A stretch of DNA of 64,000 bases from Mesorhizobium sp. M1B.F.Ca.ET.045.04.1.1 (GTDB lineage: Bacteria > Pseudomonadota > Alphaproteobacteria > Rhizobiales > Rhizobiaceae). The DNA is taken from contig NZ_CP034448.1 in assembly GCF_003952465.1 (NCBI RefSeq), forward strand, positions 4,317,001 through 4,381,000, written 5' to 3'. This document shows positions 60,794 to 64,000 of the stretch, one piece after another. The first letter of the stretch is position 1; each line of letters starts with the position of its first letter. Below the pieces are notes generated by a model, which had not been told where the DNA came from, did not search any database, and saw only the letters and a list, made by a program, of their open reading frames with translations. The translations under genes and the position numbers were made by a program.

Positions 60794-61243
60794 CTATGCA
60801 CCGAAAGCGATGGCGGCCCTGGTCGACGTCTTCAAGCCGCGCATACAGGCCGCCGGCTCGACGCCGTTGCCGGCGCATTCCGTCGCGCTGTTGATCAGCA
60901 CGCGGCTGAGCTTGCCGCAGTCGGCGCCGGCCAGGTCGAAGCGCGTGACTTTCGTCTTGCCGGCCGGCAGATCCTTGAAATCAAGCACGGCGAGGCGATC
61001 GACGACACCGGCCTCGTTGAACAGCGCGATCTCGAAAGCCGCCTTCGACAGGTCGACGCCGAGCGCGTTGTTGACGACGAAGGTCAGCCGGCAACCCTTG
61101 TCGGAACGCTGAGCGGCGTTGAGCTCGAGGCTCAGTTGAGGGGCCGGCGCGGGAGTTTCAGCCCACGCCGGCACCGTCGCAAGCGACATCGCAAACGTCG
61201 AGGTCAGTAGACGAAAGGACGTCATCAAGCTCTTCATTCTCAT
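60794..61243 (-). CDS. Exported protein of the haem locus, function unknown
   Basis: 149 residues with a signal peptide (ending AWA, about residue 28). The mature part has two Cys (KGCRLTFVVNN and AGADCGKLS) and a beta-rich pattern. The gene's start overlaps the receptor stop by one base (TGATG), so it is translationally coupled to hmuR. I know similar proteins from rhizobial haem loci but no function. Confidence 0.7.
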   Translation of the reverse strand: MRMKSLMTSFRLLTSTFAMSLATVPAWAETPAPAPQLSLELNAAQRSDKGCRLTFVVNNALGVDLSKAAFEIALFNEAGVVDRLAVLDFKDLPAGKTKVTRFDLAGADCGKLSRVLINSATECAGNGVEPAACMRGLKTSTRAAIAFGA

Positions 61244-63450
61244 CAGCCTCCAAAGCGCATGGTTGCCGCCAGCTTCAGCGTGATGCCGGGTTCATAGATG
61301 ACGGCGGTCGAGCTTCCGTTGAGCGGATTGGTGTATTTGACGTCGAACAGATTGTTGGCTCGGAAGTCGACCTTGAGATTGTCGGTCGCCTGGTAGCTGG
61401 CAAAGGCATTGACCAGCGTATAATCCTTGGCGATCGGATTGCCCTTGGGCTTGCCGTTGTATTGAACTTCGCCGCCGACCGTCAGCTTGTCTTCGAGGAA
61501 GCGGAGGCCAAGCTGCGCCGTCACCTGGGAAGAGGGGATGCTGGCAAGGTCGGCCCGCTCGCCTTCATACGAGATGGTGTGGCCGTTGATGATGGAGGCC
61601 GAGAGGCCGGCATAGCCCCAGCCGGCGTCGTAGACGCTTTCCAGTTCGAAGCCGTTGATCTTGGCCTTGGCGAAATTCTGGTACTGGAAGCAGATCGGGA
61701 TGCCCGGGCCGAACGGGCAGCCGCTGGTCGGGTCGAAGGCCGAGAGCGTGACGCCGTCGATATAGTCCTCGACATTGTTGTTGAAATAGGTGGCCTTGAG
61801 CCGCAGTGCGTCGCCGGCTTCGAAGATGTCGTTCTGCTTGTAGTTGATACCGAACTCGACGGTCTTGCCGGTCTCAGGCTTGAGATTGGGGTTGGGCAGG
61901 AACGGGAAGGTGACGCCGGCCGGATGGTTGCCGCTGATCAGCGTCTCCGTCAGGGAGGGCGAGCGGTAGCCTTCCGCATAGGTGCCGTAGAATTGCAGGC
62001 CTGCGAGGGCTGCGCTTTCGAAAGGCGAGACGCCGACGGTGATGCGCGGCGACAGCCGGTCACCCGATGTTTCGTGGTCGGAGTCCTTCAGGCTGTAGCT
62101 GTCGTAGCGCAGGCCGGCGATGACCTCGAGCCATTCCCAGGTCAGCTTGTCCTGGATATAGGCGCCGGAGACGTTGCGCTTGCCCGACGGCGTGTAGAAG
62201 CTGTCGCCGCCTGTCGTGCCGCCCGTCTCGACATCGTCGCCGACCCAGTCGCCGCCATAGGTCAACTCATGCGCGATGCCGGCGGTCTCGAAGCGTGACG
62301 TGTTCCAGATGTCGATGCCGGTCGTCCCGACATCGAAAGTCGACAGCGAGCCGGCCGGCAGCACAACGGGCAGGCCGGTCACCGGATCGAACCGGTTCTG
62401 CGGAACGAGCGTCGTCAGATCGAGAACTGTCTTGTTGTAGGAGGCGTTGATGTGGAGGTCGAGCCAGCTCTTGGCGTCGTCGCTGATGTTGTAGCGGGCG
62501 GTGAAGGTGTTCGACTTGAGGTCGACATCGTTGGCCGGCACGCCGCCGCTCGTCTCCGTCCATCCGTCACTGGAGCCGACCCAGCCAAGCTTAAGCTCGC
62601 TGTTCTCGCTCGGACGGATGGTGGTCTTGAGCAGCCCGCTCAGCACGTCGAAGCCGGTGCCGGCGACGGTGTCGCCGCCGCCGTTCTTGTAGTCGCCGTA
62701 GTCGCGATAGACGATGTTGCCCAGCGCGTCCCAGTTCTCGTTGAAGCGGTAGGCGCCGCTGGCGCTGGTGGTCCAGCCCTTGCCGTTGGTTTCATAGCGC
62801 CCGGTGACGGAGGCAGCCCAGCTTTCCTCAGGCTTGAGGAAGTCTTCGGCGTCCTTGGTGTCGAAGAAGACGACGCCGCCGATGGCGCCGGAGCCGTAAG
62901 TGTTGGCGACCGGGCCGCGGATCACGTCGACGGATTTGATGAGCTCGGGATCGACATAGAAGGTCGACTGCGTGCCATGGTCGGAACGCTGGAAATCCTG
63001 CCTGGCGCCGTCGACGATCACCGCGACGCGGCCGAAATCCTGCAGGCCGCGGATGTTGATGCTGGAGCTGACGCGCCGCGCGTCGGCCTGCACGGTGACA
63101 CCGGGAACGCCGAGCAGCATCTCGTTCGGCGTCGTCGCCATGCGGCGCTCGAGCTGCTCTTGGTCGACGTGGCTGGCCGATGCCAGCGACTGGATCGCCG
63201 TCTCGCCGGTGCGGCTGATGACCAGGATCTTGTCGAGCAGAGTTCCTTCGGCCGCGCCCTTTTCATCGTCCTTCTTTTGATCGGCCTGCTGGCCGGTGGC
63301 CGGCTGCGCGGCCTGTTGCGCTTTCGCGGCCGGCACGCCGAGCGTGATTGCCGCTGCTCCGGCCATCGATATGGCAATGCCGCTTACCGTCGATCGGAAG
63401 CCTGGCCCCGCATCCGCCAGGCCCATCCGTCCCCAATTCACCAACCCCAT
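61243..63450 (-). CDS. hmuR: TonB-dependent haem/haemoglobin outer-membrane receptor
   Basis: 735 residues. A signal peptide is followed by a plug domain (TLLDKILVISRTGET, a TonB box-like start; MATTPNEMLLGVPGVTVQAD) and a 22-strand barrel ending in MRFGG. FRAN-like and NPNL-like motifs are seen near the C-terminal part (RANNLFDVKYTNP, FLPNPNLKPETGKTVEFG). It takes up haem or haem-protein complexes. It is divergent from hmuP, with dyads in the shared region. Confidence 0.88.
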   Translation of the reverse strand: MGLVNWGRMGLADAGPGFRSTVSGIAISMAGAAAITLGVPAAKAQQAAQPATGQQADQKKDDEKGAAEGTLLDKILVISRTGETAIQSLASASHVDQEQLERRMATTPNEMLLGVPGVTVQADARRVSSSINIRGLQDFGRVAVIVDGARQDFQRSDHGTQSTFYVDPELIKSVDVIRGPVANTYGSGAIGGVVFFDTKDAEDFLKPEESWAASVTGRYETNGKGWTTSASGAYRFNENWDALGNIVYRDYGDYKNGGGDTVAGTGFDVLSGLLKTTIRPSENSELKLGWVGSSDGWTETSGGVPANDVDLKSNTFTARYNISDDAKSWLDLHINASYNKTVLDLTTLVPQNRFDPVTGLPVVLPAGSLSTFDVGTTGIDIWNTSRFETAGIAHELTYGGDWVGDDVETGGTTGGDSFYTPSGKRNVSGAYIQDKLTWEWLEVIAGLRYDSYSLKDSDHETSGDRLSPRITVGVSPFESAALAGLQFYGTYAEGYRSPSLTETLISGNHPAGVTFPFLPNPNLKPETGKTVEFGINYKQNDIFEAGDALRLKATYFNNNVEDYIDGVTLSAFDPTSGCPFGPGIPICFQYQNFAKAKINGFELESVYDAGWGYAGLSASIINGHTISYEGERADLASIPSSQVTAQLGLRFLEDKLTVGGEVQYNGKPKGNPIAKDYTLVNAFASYQATDNLKVDFRANNLFDVKYTNPLNGSSTAVIYEPGITLKLAATMRFGG

Positions 63451-63533
63451 GCCCTAACTCCAGATTTTCAGGCTCGATGCTGGCTGGCGCGGGGCTCGCT
63501 CGCATTTTTGATCACGACCGGCGTCTTAAATGT

Positions 63534-63586
63534 TGACTCATTTAGTCCGGTAATGCACTGACTAGTAAACATGACTATTCGAGTCA
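63534..63586. promoter_or_regulatory. Repeated TGACT-N5-AGTC dyads in the hmuR-hmuP intergenic region
   Basis: TGACT CATTT AGTC (63534-63547) and TGACT ATTCG AGTCA (63572-63586) are two similar dyads, 38 bases apart, between the divergent hmuR and hmuP genes. The region is A/T-rich. They do not match the Irr (ICE) box or RirA box as I recall them; HmuP-dependent activation is another possibility. Confidence 0.45.
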
Positions 63587-63649
63587 AGAATTGAATCGGC
63601 AATTTACGAGGCGCCTGGCCAGATGCCGGCAAGCAGAAGGAGCGACCCG

Positions 63650-63856
63650 ATGAACACGCACAATCCCAACGACTTCCGCTATCGCGACCGCCGTTCAGAC
63701 GACACGCAGATGCGCTACGAGCGGGTGCCGATGGCGGTGAGGACGCTCTCCAGCAACACGCTGTTCCAGGGCGAGCACGAGATCGGCATCGAGCATCACG
63801 GCGCGCTCTACCGGCTGAAGATCACCCGCCAGGGCAAGCTGATCCTCAACAAGTAA
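63650..63856 (+). CDS. hmuP: Hemin uptake protein HmuP/HemP
   Basis: 68 residues from ATG 63650 with AGGAG upstream. The C-terminal HemP motif TLSSNTLFQGEHEIGIEHHG, then YRLKITRQGKLILNK, is clear. HmuP activates haem-uptake gene expression in Bradyrhizobium and Rhizobium. It is followed by hmuS. Confidence 0.9.
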   Translation: MNTHNPNDFRYRDRRSDDTQMRYERVPMAVRTLSSNTLFQGEHEIGIEHHGALYRLKITRQGKLILNK

Positions 63857-63906
63857 GCACGATCTGCAAGCGGAATAGCGCAGACAAAAGTGGGCAGGTG
63901 GACGAC

Positions 63907-64000
63907 ATGGACCAGCGCGTGAAGCCGTCGCCGGAAGAGATCCGGCGTGCACGGGAAGACAATCCGAAGCTGCGCGAGCGCGATCTCGCAGCCCAACTCG
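63907..64000 (+). CDS. hmuS: Hemin-degrading/transport factor HmuS, 3' end outside window
   Basis: Only the first 31 residues are in the window (PSPEEIRRAREDNPKLRERD). The EIRRAREDNPKLRERDLA pattern is the N-terminus of HemS/HmuS, a cytoplasmic haem carrier or degradation factor. It lies 50 bases after hmuP. Confidence 0.75.
   Translation, partial: MDQRVKPSPEEIRRAREDNPKLRERDLAAQL

Overview
The window is high-G+C alphaproteobacterial chromosome, most likely Mesorhizobium or a close relative in the Rhizobiales. The main evidence is the very-long-chain lipid A fatty-acid cluster (acpXL, fabF2XL, fabF1XL, adh2XL, lpxXL), a rhizobial haem-uptake locus (hmuQ/D-like, tonB, hmuR, hmuP, hmuS), betaine-homocysteine methyltransferase, a split putR/putA pair, and many copies of rhizobial intergenic palindromes. 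No rRNA, phage or CRISPR was seen.

Bases 1-15,100: a partial ECF sigma factor with a membrane-anchored VWA protein, bmt with a palindromic operator, an XRE regulator divergent from a fatty-acid desaturase, a PhnD-like binding protein convergent with a DddP-type M24 enzyme, a GT39 membrane glycosyltransferase, and an mttB - DUF559 - dimethylglycine dehydrogenase operon. Bases 15,200-22,600: a phospholipase D-like protein, an MFS transporter with a decayed partial duplicate beside it, an S9 oligopeptidase and a class III aminotransferase. Bases 22,600-25,600: a structured RNA candidate, then an isobutyryl-CoA-type acyl-CoA dehydrogenase and mmsB (valine catabolism). Between these two genes lies a four-helix-bundle S23 gene bracketed by inverted arrays of one heptamer.

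Bases 25,700-29,050: a DMSP-lyase-family cupin coupled to cobQ, then an IS110 element with a bridge-RNA-like leader. Bases 29,200-32,280: VOC protein, AraC regulator, a small membrane protein, a TauE/SafE permease and a TerB protein. Bases 32,290-38,850: a five-gene peptide-type ABC transporter and M20 hydrolase operon. Bases 39,100-40,800: an L,D-transpeptidase and an outer-membrane barrel. Bases 40,842-45,771: the acpXL-lpxXL cluster, with lpxXL frameshifted and no fabZXL. Bases 46,000-47,790: a slipin preceded on the same strand by two degenerate tRNA-like sequences. Bases 47,870-55,070: a histidine phosphatase, an AEC transporter, gabD, an aldose epimerase, a KDG-type kinase, and a FixH-like/MauG pair. 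Bases 55,072-59,297: putR and putA. Bases 59,339-64,000: the haem locus, running off the window in hmuS.

Metabolically the window is rich in methylated-osmolyte and amino-acid catabolism: betaine and methylamine demethylation (bmt, mttB, dmgdh), two DMSP-lyase-family homologues, cobalamin synthesis (cobQ), valine (acd, mmsB), proline (putA) and GABA (gabD). The strongest candidates for something new are the heptamer-bracketed S23 cassette inside the valine operon, the tRNA-like/slipin unit, and the structured RNA near 22.8 kb.
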